Positions 1 to 7,935 of a DNA stretch of 10,697 bases are shown here, piece by piece. Location of the stretch: positions 1 through 10,697 of the forward strand of contig CAIZDF010000382.1 in the NCBI GenBank assembly GCA_903931645.1. The letters are read 5' to 3'. This DNA comes from an uncultured Tolumonas sp. GTDB lineage: Bacteria; Pseudomonadota; Gammaproteobacteria; Enterobacterales; Aeromonadaceae. The translations under genes and the position numbers were made by a program. Positions within the stretch are counted from its first letter, which is position 1. Every line of letters starts with the position of its first letter. The notes beneath the pieces were generated by a model. That model was not told the DNA's origin. It made no database searches and saw only the letters and a list, made by a program, of their open reading frames with translations.

Positions 1-1
1 C

Positions 2-2368
2 GCAGGACAAAGCAATTACGAGAATGGAGGTCCCAGCGTCACATCCCTTGACAGTGACCAAACATATTCTGATGAGTGGGCTTCTTACTTGTATCAGCAA
101 GGGATTACGGTCTATGTAATTGACGTTTACAATAAAAACAGTAAAGCTGCGTATTCTACCGCGTTGCAAAAGATTGCCAAAAATGGCGGTGGGAAATATT
201 TTCTTGTGAATGATGAGGCGACTCTTTCCACTGATCTTTCACTAATTTTCAATGAAATTCAGGCTGTAAACTCAACATTCGCATCTACCAGTCTGCCTGT
301 AAGCACCACCAACCGTGCACAAGAAAAAAACCAGGTCTTTATCCCTATGTTTAGACCTGATCCAGGTGCCTACCCACGTTGGATGGGCAATATGAAACAG
401 TACCAATTGATTAACGTTGGCGGTTCTATTGAGCTGGGTGACTCATCTACACCATCACTGCAAGCGATCAACAATAATACTGGGTTCCCGACTGATTGCG
501 CGGTGAGCTTCTGGTCTACCGACTCCGGTACTTACTGGTCTAATGTTACCGAAGCCCCTGTACCAAAAGGGAGTTGTGCTACCTCAACCCAATGGTCTGA
601 TGCACCAGATGGCCCCTTTGTAGAAAAAGGCGGTGCAGCGGAAGTTATCCGTAAAGGCAACAACCCGCCCACAACCAATACCACACCGACTTGGGCCGTT
701 AACAGAACTATCTATACACAACCACTTGCTGGCGGTACTCTTACTTCATTTAGTACAACCAGCTCCGGTCTTACATCAACAGTAGTGAATTACACACAGG
801 GACAAGATGTTAATGCTGAATATACTGGTCGCACCGCACCATCTACGCTAACCCGGCCTTCATTGCATGGCGACACCATTCATTCTCGACCTTTACCAAT
901 CGACTATGGATCTAAAGTAGTTGTCTATTATGGATCTAATGATGGTATGTATAGAGCCGTAGATTCGACTGATGGACACGAACTGTGGTCGTTTATCGCA
1001 CCGGAACACTATTCAAAACTTCAGCGTCTATCGGATAACAGCCCCCAGGTCATCTACCCCAATATGCCTGCTGTAACACCGGCAGCCACACCAAAAGACT
1101 ATTTCTTCGATGGTTCAACTGGAATTTATCAGAATTCAGATAATACCAAGATTTGGATCTATCCATCTATGCATCGTGGCGGCCGAATGATTTATTCGTT
1201 TGATGTGACAACAAATACGGCACCAGCATTTAAATGGAAAGTTGGCTGTCCTAATTTAACGAATGATACTGGTTGCACAACAGGTATGAGCGGTATTGGC
1301 CAAACTTGGTCAACCCCCCAGGTGGCAGAACATATTTTGGGCTATGCCAACCCCGTTGTCATTGTCGGTGGTGGCTATGATAGCGGTAGCGTTGCTGCAG
1401 CAAGTGCTGCTGCGCGCAATTGTGAAGATACAAATAATGTGACGCCCTCTGGCTGCTCAACAACCGAAAAGGGAGCCGGTGTATATGTACTTGATGCAAA
1501 TACAGGCGCACTGGTTCAATCATTCACAACCACACGTAGTGTGGCTGCTGATATTGCTTTGATTTCTGTGACGACTGCTGGCGTAGTCGACCATGCCTAT
1601 GCAGTTGACACCGGTGGCAATATTTACCGAATCGATTTCAAGTCCAGCGGTACAACAGACTGGGTAATAAATAGAGTTGCCTATACAAATGGCAGTGGCC
1701 GAAAATTTCTGTTCCCGCCAGCACTTCTGTCAGTAGGCACAAATACCGTTTATCTAGCTCTCGGTAGTGGTGATCGCGAACATCCACTGTATTCACAATA
1801 CCCTTATTCCAGTGTAACTAACCGGTTTTATGTTTATGCTGACAACCTGCAAACAACCACGGCTTACGACCTCGATAGCACCACAAACATGAACAATAAC
1901 ACCACAGACGCCGGTTGCAGTTCGGTCAGTGTGCTCGGTTCAACTAAAAAAGGTTGGTTTATGGATCTGAATCAGTATGGTCAGGGGGAGCAAACTGTTA
2001 CTTCATCGGTTATTGCATCAGGATTAGTTGCTTTCAGTACCAACCGACCAATCGCCCCCACAACAGGCAGTTGTACAACAACCTTGGGGGAAGCACGAGG
2101 TTACTGGGTCAACCTATTTAACGGTTCCGGTGCTATAAATGTAGTTGGCTCGTGTGGTGGTAGTAGATCAGCAACCTTCGTCGGTGGAGGCCTGCCTCCT
2201 TCTCCAATTTTTGGTGTTGTGCCTGTTAATGGAGTTCCTACCCCAGTTGTTATAGGCGCAGTACAGAAAAATGGTGGTGCAAACAGTTCCATTGCACCAC
2301 AAAAAGTGACGCCAATCACTAGCCCGGAACGCAAACTCATCTACTGGAAGTCTTCCGGCCAGAACTAG
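2..2368 (+). CDS. pilY1: PilY1-family type IV pilus tip/biogenesis protein, 5'-truncated by window edge
   Basis: This is the C-terminal 788 residues of a PilY1/PilC-type protein. The frame is open to the first bases of the window, and the codon at 89 is an internal TTG, so the true start lies outside. Residues 1 to about 90 are the end of a von Willebrand factor A domain (QQGITVYVIDV, then KNGGGKYFLV), followed by the family signature of a phenylalanine-proline-rich stretch (QVFIPMFRPDPGAYPRW). The C-terminal part is the PilY1 beta-propeller: YGSNDGMYRAVD near residue 310, GQTWSTPQVA, VVIVGGGYD near 452, GAGVYVLDANTG, VDHAYAVDTGGNIYRIDF from about 529, and LALGSGDREHPL. Nine cysteines, six of them in three close pairs, suggest disulfides of an exported protein. 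The family acts at the pilus tip and outer membrane in pilus extension, adhesion and surface sensing. The calcium-loop position (522-530) is SVTTAGVVD, which lacks most of the acidic ligands. The family call is firm; the exact function is inferred. Confidence 0.93.
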   Translation, partial: AGQSNYENGGPSVTSLDSDQTYSDEWASYLYQQGITVYVIDVYNKNSKAAYSTALQKIAKNGGGKYFLVNDEATLSTDLSLIFNEIQAVNSTFASTSLPVSTTNRAQEKNQVFIPMFRPDPGAYPRWMGNMKQYQLINVGGSIELGDSSTPSLQAINNNTGFPTDCAVSFWSTDSGTYWSNVTEAPVPKGSCATSTQWSDAPDGPFVEKGGAAEVIRKGNNPPTTNTTPTWAVNRTIYTQPLAGGTLTSFSTTSSGLTSTVVNYTQGQDVNAEYTGRTAPSTLTRPSLHGDTIHSRPLPIDYGSKVVVYYGSNDGMYRAVDSTDGHELWSFIAPEHYSKLQRLSDNSPQVIYPNMPAVTPAATPKDYFFDGSTGIYQNSDNTKIWIYPSMHRGGRMIYSFDVTTNTAPAFKWKVGCPNLTNDTGCTTGMSGIGQTWSTPQVAEHILGYANPVVIVGGGYDSGSVAAASAAARNCEDTNNVTPSGCSTTEKGAGVYVLDANTGALVQSFTTTRSVAADIALISVTTAGVVDHAYAVDTGGNIYRIDFKSSGTTDWVINRVAYTNGSGRKFLFPPALLSVGTNTVYLALGSGDREHPLYSQYPYSSVTNRFYVYADNLQTTTAYDLDSTTNMNNNTTDAGCSSVSVLGSTKKGWFMDLNQYGQGEQTVTSSVIASGLVAFSTNRPIAPTTGSCTTTLGEARGYWVNLFNGSGAINVVGSCGGSRSATFVGGGLPPSPIFGVVPVNGVPTPVVIGAVQKNGGANSSIAPQKVTPITSPERKLIYWKSSGQN

Positions 2369-2394
2369 AACTAATCGTCATCAGATGAGTGGAT

Positions 2395-2437
2395 AAGGTT
2401 GTAAATCAAAATTGCAGATTTACAGCCTTATTTCTTA
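2395..2437 (+). terminator. Intrinsic terminator of pilY1
   Basis: A 13-bp stem with a single G-U pair is formed by 2395-2407 and 2417-2429 around a 9-base loop, and is followed by the T-rich tract ATTTCTTATTT. It starts 27 bases after the pilY1 stop. On the minus strand, downstream of pgpA, the same hairpin is not followed by a clear T run, so it probably serves pilY1 mainly. Confidence 0.75.
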
Positions 2438-2455
2438 TTTGTAGAAAGAGAACCG

Positions 2456-2962
2456 TCAGGCTAACCAATAAGCTAAACCTTGCATCACCACCACCCCGAA
2501 CACACCCGCCAACACATCATCAACCATGATGCCTAAACCGCCTTTAACGTAGCGGTCTAACCAACGGATCGGCCAAGGTTTGATGATGTCAAAAAAGCGA
2601 AAGATCAGGAAACCAGCCAGTAACCAGAGCAAGCCCTTGGGGGCTGCGATCATGGTGATCCAAAAACCAACAAACTCATCCCATACAATAGAGCCATGAT
2701 CATCTTGCCCAATCGCTTTGGTCGCTGACTGACAGATCCAGATGCCGGCGACTGCAGCCACAACGGTGACCGCAATATAAACAGATAACGGCAGATAGCT
2801 CATCAGCCAATAAAATGGGATTGCAGCGAGCGTACCGAAAGTGCCAGGGGCAAATGGCGATAAACCTGAGCCAAAACCAGTGGCCAGCCAATGCAGCGGG
2901 TTACGCCAATTTAAGCGCTCCAACGCATCACGGCTCTTATGATGTTTTTCCAGTTTCGCCAT
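2456..2962 (-). CDS. pgpA: Phosphatidylglycerophosphatase A
   Basis: PgpA is a 168-residue inner-membrane enzyme that dephosphorylates phosphatidylglycerophosphate to phosphatidylglycerol. It aligns closely with E. coli PgpA as I recall it: GFGSGLSPFAPGTFGT (29-44), HGSIVWDEFVG (89-99), FRFFDIIKPWPIRW, and GLGIMVDDVLAG near the C-terminus. Acidic residues in the WDE and DD motifs are the likely metal and catalytic ligands. Several hydrophobic segments (about 44-78, 97-122 and the C-terminal 20 residues) fit membrane insertion. The frame stays open for 31 codons upstream, to 3055, but that extension lies inside thiL and has no family similarity, so I take the ATG at 2962, preceded by GGGAG about 10 bases away. 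The start overlaps the end of thiL by 26 bases, which implies translational coupling. It is the last gene of the minus-strand series. Confidence 0.95.
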   Translation of the reverse strand: MAKLEKHHKSRDALERLNWRNPLHWLATGFGSGLSPFAPGTFGTLAAIPFYWLMSYLPLSVYIAVTVVAAVAGIWICQSATKAIGQDDHGSIVWDEFVGFWITMIAAPKGLLWLLAGFLIFRFFDIIKPWPIRWLDRYVKGGLGIMVDDVLAGVFGVVVMQGLAYWLA

Positions 2963-3923
2963 GGTGAAAATGCTCCCAACCATTGATATGTAATTCAACC
3001 GAGTTGCCGTGATGATACCAGAATATTTCCGGTGCACCGGTGATGATAGAGCCAATCCGAGTTAATGGCAGATCCAGTGTTTCCGCTAATAGCTGGATAT
3101 CATTTTCATGTTCGGCTGGTACCGTAAAACACAACTCATAATCATCCCCTCCGCCCAAGGCCAGTTGCAACGCTTGTTCAGGCGTTACACTTTGACTCAC
3201 AGCGAGATCAATTGGCAGATCAGTTAATTCGATTTTTGCTGCCACATTCGATGCTCGCAGGATATGCATCAAATCACCAGCAAGGCCATCCGACAGATCA
3301 AGCGCACTGCTGGCTATATCACGCAAAGCCAGCCCAAGCTCGCAACGTGGCTGCGGATATTCCATTTTGTGCTGACACTGCTGTAGAGCCACTGCATCGA
3401 TAGACAAATGATGTAAACGTTGTTGCACCGCCAATGCCGCCGCACCTAAACGACCACTGACATAAATATGATCGCCGACTTTGGCACCTGAACGCCGTAA
3501 AGCTTGAGCTGCAGGCACCGTTCCTTTAATAGATACCGTAATGGAAAGTGGTCCACGAGTAGTATCACCGCCAATGAGTGATACATGATGTTGTGCCGCC
3601 AAAGCATGAAAGCCTTGCGCAAAACCAGCCAACCAATGTTCATCAGTATTCGGCAGCGTGAGCGCCAACGAAACCCAGCGTGGTTGGGCACCCATCGCGG
3701 CCAGATCAGATAGATTAACGGCCAATGCTTTATGTCCTAATGCAACCGGATCAACATCCGCAAAAAAATGCACATCACTGACCAGCGTGTCGGTACTGAC
3801 CGCCAGACATTCACCAGCCGGCACATTCAGCAGTGCACAGTCATCGCCGATGCCTAATTCCACATCGGCGCGAGCCGTGGCCTGAGCAGCAAAATAATGT
3901 TGGATCAGTTCAAATTCACCCAC
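2937..3923 (-). CDS. thiL: Thiamine-monophosphate kinase
   Basis: ThiL is a 328-residue cytoplasmic kinase that converts thiamine monophosphate to thiamine diphosphate with ATP, the last step of thiamine cofactor synthesis. The N-terminal AIRS-type domain shows GIGDD (24-28), STDTLV (43-48), NLSD (69-72) and GGDTTRG (117-123), which contribute to Mg-ATP and substrate binding. DLSDGL (208-213) and GGGDDYELCFTVP mark the C-terminal half. The length and motif order match E. coli ThiL (325 residues). The start is GTG at 3923. It is chosen because MGEFELI matches the family N-terminus and the purine-rich AAGGGAAG lies upstream at a suitable distance. It follows nusB after 94 bases that contain a terminator-like hairpin, and it overlaps pgpA by 26 bases. 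In E. coli the same nusB-thiL-pgpA order occurs. Confidence 0.96.
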   Translation of the reverse strand: MGEFELIQHYFAAQATARADVELGIGDDCALLNVPAGECLAVSTDTLVSDVHFFADVDPVALGHKALAVNLSDLAAMGAQPRWVSLALTLPNTDEHWLAGFAQGFHALAAQHHVSLIGGDTTRGPLSITVSIKGTVPAAQALRRSGAKVGDHIYVSGRLGAAALAVQQRLHHLSIDAVALQQCQHKMEYPQPRCELGLALRDIASSALDLSDGLAGDLMHILRASNVAAKIELTDLPIDLAVSQSVTPEQALQLALGGGDDYELCFTVPAEHENDIQLLAETLDLPLTRIGSIITGAPEIFWYHHGNSVELHINGWEHFHHGETGKTS

Positions 3924-3946
3924 GAAATGCTTCCCTTCCGGCTAAC

Positions 3947-3987
3947 AAAAATCCCCGTTCCTTCGGTAGAAAAAACGGGGATTTTTT
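3947..3987. terminator. Bidirectional intrinsic terminator-like hairpin between nusB and thiL
   Basis: The arms 3947-3959 and 3974-3986 are perfectly complementary over 13 bp, with a GC core CCCCG/CGGGG, and enclose a 14-base loop. The outer A/T pairs give T runs on both strands: six T on plus, and five T followed by GTT on minus. On the minus strand, the direction of transcription here, it lies about 30 bases after the nusB stop and about 24 bases before the thiL GTG. It could stop or attenuate transcription between these two genes, or be a processing site. Confidence 0.7.
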
Positions 3988-4017
3988 ATCGCATAAAACG
4001 GTAACTGCAAACAGTGA

Positions 4018-4434
4018 TTACTGACGCAGGCCCATCTGTTTGACGACTTTATCTAATACGCCATTCACAAATTTATGGCTGTCATCGGTTGCGAAAGATT
4101 TTGCCAACTCAATCGCTTCGTTGATCACGACTTTGTATGGCACATCTTTGCAATAGGTCAGTTCATAACAAGCCAGACGCAATACACCTTTATCAATCTG
4201 ATCCAGATCGTCGAGTTTACGCGACAGGAACGGTGAGAAAGTCGCATCCAGATTGGTGACATTAGTAGCAACGCCAGTCAACAACAGCTCAAAATAAGGC
4301 ATATCAACACCTTTCGTTGGCTGTTCTAATTTGAACTGTTCAACGATATCAGCCACGTTGTCTTTAGCCAGTTGCCACTGATAAATTGCTTGCAGGGCAA
4401 GATGGCGCGCCTTACGGCGTTCAGCAGGTTTCAA
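4018..4434 (-). CDS. nusB: Transcription antitermination factor NusB
   Basis: NusB is a 138-residue, all-helical RNA-binding protein. With NusE (S10) it binds boxA RNA and supports antitermination of rRNA transcription. The N-terminus [21 protein letters not shown] and the C-terminal stretch with [18 protein letters not shown] and [10 protein letters not shown] match E. coli NusB (139 residues) nearly throughout. The start is TTG at 4434. The match to the family N-terminus fixes it, and AGGAG seven bases upstream supports it. Only 13 bases separate it from the ribH stop, so it is translated from the ribH transcript or from a promoter in front of ribH. The rare TTG start may keep its expression low. 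A terminator-like hairpin follows it. Confidence 0.97.
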   Translation of the reverse strand: MKPAERRKARHLALQAIYQWQLAKDNVADIVEQFKLEQPTKGVDMPYFELLLTGVATNVTNLDATFSPFLSRKLDDLDQIDKGVLRLACYELTYCKDVPYKVVINEAIELAKSFATDDSHKFVNGVLDKVVKQMGLRQ

Positions 4435-4447
4435 TCTCTTTCTCCTA

Positions 4448-4918
4448 TCATGCGCCCAGAGCGTTCATGACATTAATCATTTCTAAAGTGCTCAGCGCAG
4501 CTTCAACGCCTTTATTGCCAGCTTTTGTGCCAGCGCGCTCAATGGCCTGCTCGATGTTTTCTGTGGTCAACACACCAAATGCCACCGGAATTTCTGATTC
4601 CAGTGAAACCTGCGCCAGACCTTTAGCACATTCGCCAGACACATATTCAAAGTGAGCAGTACCACCGCGGATCACACAACCCAGCGCAACAATCCCATCG
4701 AATTGTTTGCTTTTAGCCAGACGTTTCGCCGCCAGTGGCAGTTCAACTGCACCTGGTACTTTAACTAAAGTGATGTTTTCGTCAGCGATTTGGCCCTGAC
4801 GCTTCAGCGTATCCAGTGCGCCCTCTACCAGACGGTCGTTAATGAAACTGTTAAAGCGAGACACTACGATCGCTACTTTGGCTTGTGGAGCCGGGATAAC
4901 GCCTTCAATCACTTTCAT
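4448..4918 (-). CDS. ribH: 6,7-dimethyl-8-ribityllumazine synthase
   Basis: Lumazine synthase condenses 5-amino-6-ribitylaminouracil with 3,4-dihydroxy-2-butanone 4-phosphate, the penultimate riboflavin step. It is called ribE in E. coli. At 156 residues it has the same length as the E. coli enzyme. Visible active-site elements are F22-N23 in SRFNSFIND, the phosphate/substrate loop PGAVELP (55-61), [10 protein letters not shown] with the catalytic H89, and [20 protein letters not shown] toward the end. The family forms 60-mer capsids or pentamers; which one applies here is not visible. The ATG at 4918 has AGGAT ten bases upstream. The 91 bases in front of it carry a candidate promoter, so ribH-nusB may be transcribed separately as well as by readthrough from ribB. 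Confidence 0.97.
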   Translation of the reverse strand: MKVIEGVIPAPQAKVAIVVSRFNSFINDRLVEGALDTLKRQGQIADENITLVKVPGAVELPLAAKRLAKSKQFDGIVALGCVIRGGTAHFEYVSGECAKGLAQVSLESEIPVAFGVLTTENIEQAIERAGTKAGNKGVEAALSTLEMINVMNALGA

Positions 4919-4935
4919 GGGTAATCCTATAATTT

Positions 4936-4963
4936 GTTATGTCAAATACACAAAACTTGTCAA
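4936..4963 (-). promoter_or_regulatory. Candidate sigma-70 promoter upstream of ribH
   Basis: On the minus strand a perfect TTGACA (4963-4958) is followed after 16 bases by CATAAC (4941-4936, four of six matches). The predicted start would lie just before the ribH ribosome binding site. A second TTGACA occurs 18 bases further on (4945-4940), but it has no usable -10 because the spacing runs into the ribH start codon. This is read by eye only. Confidence 0.35.
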
Positions 4964-5009
4964 TTCTAGCACATGTGGCGCATGACCAAAACATGCACGG
5001 TGATACCAA

Positions 5010-6116
5010 TTATTCGCTGATATATTCCACGACTTCTAAACCAAAGCCGGAAAGCACGTAACGCTTCGGTGAACTCAACAGACGCATCTGTTTGACCCCC
5101 ATCGCTTTCAGGATCTGCGAACCAACGCCAACCCGACGAGAAGCCGATTTTGGCTTACAAATCTCGGTAGACTGACCCGCATCGACTGCGGAGTAATGAT
5201 CAATTCGGGCCAACAGATCTTGCTGACTATTTTCATGACCGATGATCACGACAATGCCACCTTCTTCATTGATGCGGCTCATGGCTTTATCAAGCGGCCA
5301 GCTACGCAGATCACCGCGTTGGCTGTTGAGTACATCATTGAGGTAATCATGCAAATGCACACGCACCAACACCGGTTTAGTTGGATCTTGTTGCGGCTTG
5401 CTCAGCGCAAAATGGACCTGATTGTCGATGGTATCGCGGAAAGTCGTCAGTTCAAAATCACCATATTCGGTTGGCATATGGCACTGAGATACCTTCTGGA
5501 TCGTGGTTTCATGCTGATTACGGTATTCGATAAGTTCCGCAATCGTGCCCAGTTTCAAGCCATGCTCTGCCGCGAATTTTTCCAAGTCCGGACGGCGCGC
5601 CATGGTGCCGTCTTCATTCAAGATCTCCACGATCACCGCAGCCGGTTCCAGTCCGGCCAGACGAGCTAGATCACAACCCGCTTCTGTATGGCCGTTACGG
5701 GTCAGCACACCGCCATCCTGTGCCATCAATGGGAAGATATGGCCTGGTTGTACAACATCACTTGGTTTGGCATCTGGAGCTACTGCAGCCTGCACAGTGC
5801 GCGCACGATCGGCAGCTGAAATACCAGTGGTAACACCTTCTGCCGCTTCGATAGAGACAGTGAAGTTAGTTGAGAATTGCGCTTCGTTTTTATCCACCAT
5901 CAATGGCAGATTGAGTTGCTTACAGCGAGCTTTAGACAAAGTCAGACAGATCAACCCACGACCATATTTGGCCATGAAATTGATATCTTCTGGGCGCACC
6001 ATTGAGGCCGCCATCAGAATGTCGCCTTCATTCTCACGATCTTCGTCATCCATCAGAATGACCATTTTACCCTGACGAAAATCGTCAATAATTTCTTCAA
6101 TTTTACTGATAGCCAT
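5010..6116 (-). CDS. ribB: 3,4-dihydroxy-2-butanone 4-phosphate synthase with degenerate GTP cyclohydrolase II-like domain (RibBX type; often annotated RibBA)
   Basis: A 368-residue fusion. Residues 1 to about 205 are RibB, which converts ribulose 5-phosphate to formate and 3,4-dihydroxy-2-butanone 4-phosphate. Its acidic loop [10 protein letters not shown] (23-32), [16 protein letters not shown] (89-104) and NGHTEA (141-146) with the metal ligand H143 are all intact. Residues from about 212 resemble GTP cyclohydrolase II ([32 protein letters not shown]) but lack the three zinc cysteines. HSECL of RibA is HLHDYL (254-259), LRCDCG is QRGDLR (266-271), and the RQEGRNIGL loop is HENSQQDLL. The domain is therefore very unlikely to hydrolyse GTP, and a true ribA should be elsewhere. 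Proteobacterial RibB fusions of this kind were described as RibBX from Shewanella work. The ATG at 6116 has AAGGA upstream; 38 bases separate it from ribE, too few for an FMN riboswitch. Confidence 0.95.
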   Translation of the reverse strand: MAISKIEEIIDDFRQGKMVILMDDEDRENEGDILMAASMVRPEDINFMAKYGRGLICLTLSKARCKQLNLPLMVDKNEAQFSTNFTVSIEAAEGVTTGISAADRARTVQAAVAPDAKPSDVVQPGHIFPLMAQDGGVLTRNGHTEAGCDLARLAGLEPAAVIVEILNEDGTMARRPDLEKFAAEHGLKLGTIAELIEYRNQHETTIQKVSQCHMPTEYGDFELTTFRDTIDNQVHFALSKPQQDPTKPVLVRVHLHDYLNDVLNSQRGDLRSWPLDKAMSRINEEGGIVVIIGHENSQQDLLARIDHYSAVDAGQSTEICKPKSASRRVGVGSQILKAMGVKQMRLLSSPKRYVLSGFGLEVVEYISE

Positions 6117-6154
6117 GACTTATCCTTCATCTGTTTGCACAGAAAATCGGTCTG

Positions 6155-6814
6155 TTAGCGCAGAAAACCATTTCTGGCCAACATTTCCATCGTGATATTG
6201 CTCTGTGATGATTGCGCTGCTTTATCGCCGAGCAACAACCGTTCCAGATAACGAGCAATCACATCCACTTCTAAATTTACTTTCACGCCAGTCTGCCAAT
6301 CGAGCACCGTCGTTTCTGCGCTGGTGTGCGGCACGATGGTCAGTTTAAACCGTGCGCCATCGACCGCGTTGACCGTCAGACTAATGCCATCGACGGTGAT
6401 CGAACCTTTTTCGGCAATGTATTTGGCCAGTTCATCCGGCGCTTTGATCCAATACTCTTTGGCACGCCCCAGCTGATGCACTGAAACAATTTCACCAACA
6501 CCATCGACATGACCAGAAACCAGATGCCCACCTAAACGAGTATCAGGTGTTAACGCGCGCTCCAGATTTACTTTTTGTCCGGCCTGATAGTGTGCAAAAC
6601 TACTACGTTGTAAGGTTTCTAACGACAAATCAGCGATATAACCATCACCGGTTAATTGAACAACCGTCAGACACACACCATTAGTAGCAATAGAATCACC
6701 CAGTTTCACATCGGAAAGATCCAGCTTGCCGCTTTTCACCCGAACAGAAACATCTTCACCTTTCGGTTGTAATGCCGCCAGCGTACCGACAGCTTCAATA
6801 ATTCCGGTAAACAT
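6155..6814 (-). CDS. ribE: Riboflavin synthase, alpha subunit
   Basis: This 219-residue enzyme dismutates two 6,7-dimethyl-8-ribityllumazine molecules into riboflavin and the pyrimidine returned to lumazine synthase. It is called ribC in E. coli. It has two tandem lumazine-binding barrels: MFTGIIE at the N-terminus, NGVCLTV (45-51) and GGHLVSGHVDG (94-104) in the first, and DGISLTVN (141-148) with VPHT (160-163) in the second. The C-terminal tail of about 30 residues, which normally forms the trimer helix, is present. The ATG at 6814 lies two bases after the ribD TAA, and its AAGGA ribosome binding site is inside the last ribD codons, so translation is probably coupled to ribD. It is one of the central genes of the rib cluster. 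Confidence 0.97.
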   Translation of the reverse strand: MFTGIIEAVGTLAALQPKGEDVSVRVKSGKLDLSDVKLGDSIATNGVCLTVVQLTGDGYIADLSLETLQRSSFAHYQAGQKVNLERALTPDTRLGGHLVSGHVDGVGEIVSVHQLGRAKEYWIKAPDELAKYIAEKGSITVDGISLTVNAVDGARFKLTIVPHTSAETTVLDWQTGVKVNLEVDVIARYLERLLLGDKAAQSSQSNITMEMLARNGFLR

Positions 6815-6816
6815 TG

Positions 6817-7935
6817 TTATTCCTTATGCGGACGCAAGATCAAACGCAGATCTTCGCCGACTTTACGTACATCTTGCCAATGCCAGTCAGCCACTTCCGA
6901 CATATGTTGAAATTCGGGCAAATTCACCAAACCGCGGGCAGGATTTCCCATCAAGTTAGGGGCCAGATAAACAATTAATTCATCAACCAAACCAGCACTA
7001 AGCAAGGCACCTGCGAGCGTCGCCCCCGCTTCAACCCAAATATCATTAATATTGCGTTGCGCCAGAGTTTGCAGTACATGAGATAAATCTAATTTTTCGT
7101 TTTCAGCTAACGGTGTGATCAATTGCTGCACCGACTCAGGCCATTGGCCCTGCGCCTGCTGACGGGCAAGCCACACGTCACCAGCAATGGCAAACAGTTT
7201 CGCTTCAGAGGTAATGCGTTGTTGTGAATCGATCACTACTCGAATGGGTTGGCGTAGTTGCTCTTCAGCATAATCAGTTTGGACAGACCGCGGTAATTGC
7301 GCCCAACGCACATTCAGCGACGGATCATCAACCAAAACGGTATCCGCACCGGTCAGGATCGCGCTGCTCTGCGCCCGCCAACGTTGCACATCAGCACGCG
7401 CTGCAGGTGATGTGATCCACTGACTTTGCCCATTCGCCAGTGCCGTGCGACCATCAAGGCTTGCTGCCATTTTCAGGCGCACATATGGCAAACCATGCCG
7501 CATGCGTTTGATGAAACCGAGATTTAACGCTTCCGCCTGCGCTTGCAACAAACCAACCTGTACGGTAACTCCCGCATCCGCTAACCGACTCATGCCGCGA
7601 CCAGACACCTGCGGATTCGGATCTTCCATTGCAGCAACAACACGAGCAATACCAGCATTCACTAATGCATCCGCGCAAGGCGGTGTGCGACCGAAATGTG
7701 AACAAGGCTCAAGAGTAACGTAGGCCGTAGCGCCTTTGGATTTTTCACCCGCCATACGCAGTGCATGTACTTCAGCATGGGGTTCACCAGCTCGCAAATG
7801 AAAGCCTTCGCCAACAATCTGGCCATCAGCCACGATCACACAACCCACATTCGGGTTTGGGGAAGTAGTAAAGCGCCCTTGCTCTGCGAGTTGCAGAGCG
7901 CGGCTCATATAGCGATGATCTTCGGCAGAAAACAC
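6817..7935 (-). CDS. ribD: Bifunctional pyrimidine deaminase/reductase RibD
   Basis: RibD (372 residues) carries out deamination and then NADPH-dependent side-chain reduction of the GTP cyclohydrolase II product. The N-terminal deaminase domain (to about 145) shows PNPNVGCVIV (26-35), the zinc ligand and proton shuttle in H53-A-E55, and PCSHFGRTPPC with C78 and C87 as the other ligands. The reductase domain from about 150 has MAASLDGRTA, SQWITSP, ILTGADTVLVDDP and the C-terminal stretch VEAGATLAGALL. Both domains look complete, and the whole aligns with E. coli RibD. The start is GTG at 7935, directly touching the TAA of nrdR with no base between. GGAG in the nrdR tail is a well-placed ribosome binding site. 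Starting at the next Met (residue 10) would cut into the conserved first helix, so GTG is preferred. Confidence 0.96.
   Translation of the reverse strand: MFSAEDHRYMSRALQLAEQGRFTTSPNPNVGCVIVADGQIVGEGFHLRAGEPHAEVHALRMAGEKSKGATAYVTLEPCSHFGRTPPCADALVNAGIARVVAAMEDPNPQVSGRGMSRLADAGVTVQVGLLQAQAEALNLGFIKRMRHGLPYVRLKMAASLDGRTALANGQSQWITSPAARADVQRWRAQSSAILTGADTVLVDDPSLNVRWAQLPRSVQTDYAEEQLRQPIRVVIDSQQRITSEAKLFAIAGDVWLARQQAQGQWPESVQQLITPLAENEKLDLSHVLQTLAQRNINDIWVEAGATLAGALLSAGLVDELIVYLAPNLMGNPARGLVNLPEFQHMSEVADWHWQDVRKVGEDLRLILRPHKE

Noticed and set aside
89..91. Start codon of pilY1 at 89
   Set aside because: It is a TTG inside the von Willebrand factor A domain; the frame is open upstream to base 2 with family-like sequence, so the gene is cut by the window edge.
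2101..2340. 79-codon minus-strand frame inside pilY1
   Set aside because: Antisense to the conserved pilY1 C-terminus, with a low-complexity proline-rich composition typical of a shadow frame.
2963..3055. 31-codon N-terminal extension of pgpA
   Set aside because: It lies inside the conserved end of thiL, has no counterpart in PgpA proteins, and the ATG at 2962 has a ribosome binding site and a family-like N-terminus.
5196..6075. Long plus-strand open frames (157 and 176 codons) opposite ribB
   Set aside because: They lie wholly antisense to a gene with strong family similarity, show no recognisable domain and have compositions expected of a reverse-strand shadow.
6117..6154. FMN riboswitch in front of ribB
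   Set aside because: The gap is only 38 bases, far shorter than an RFN element, and lacks its conserved core.
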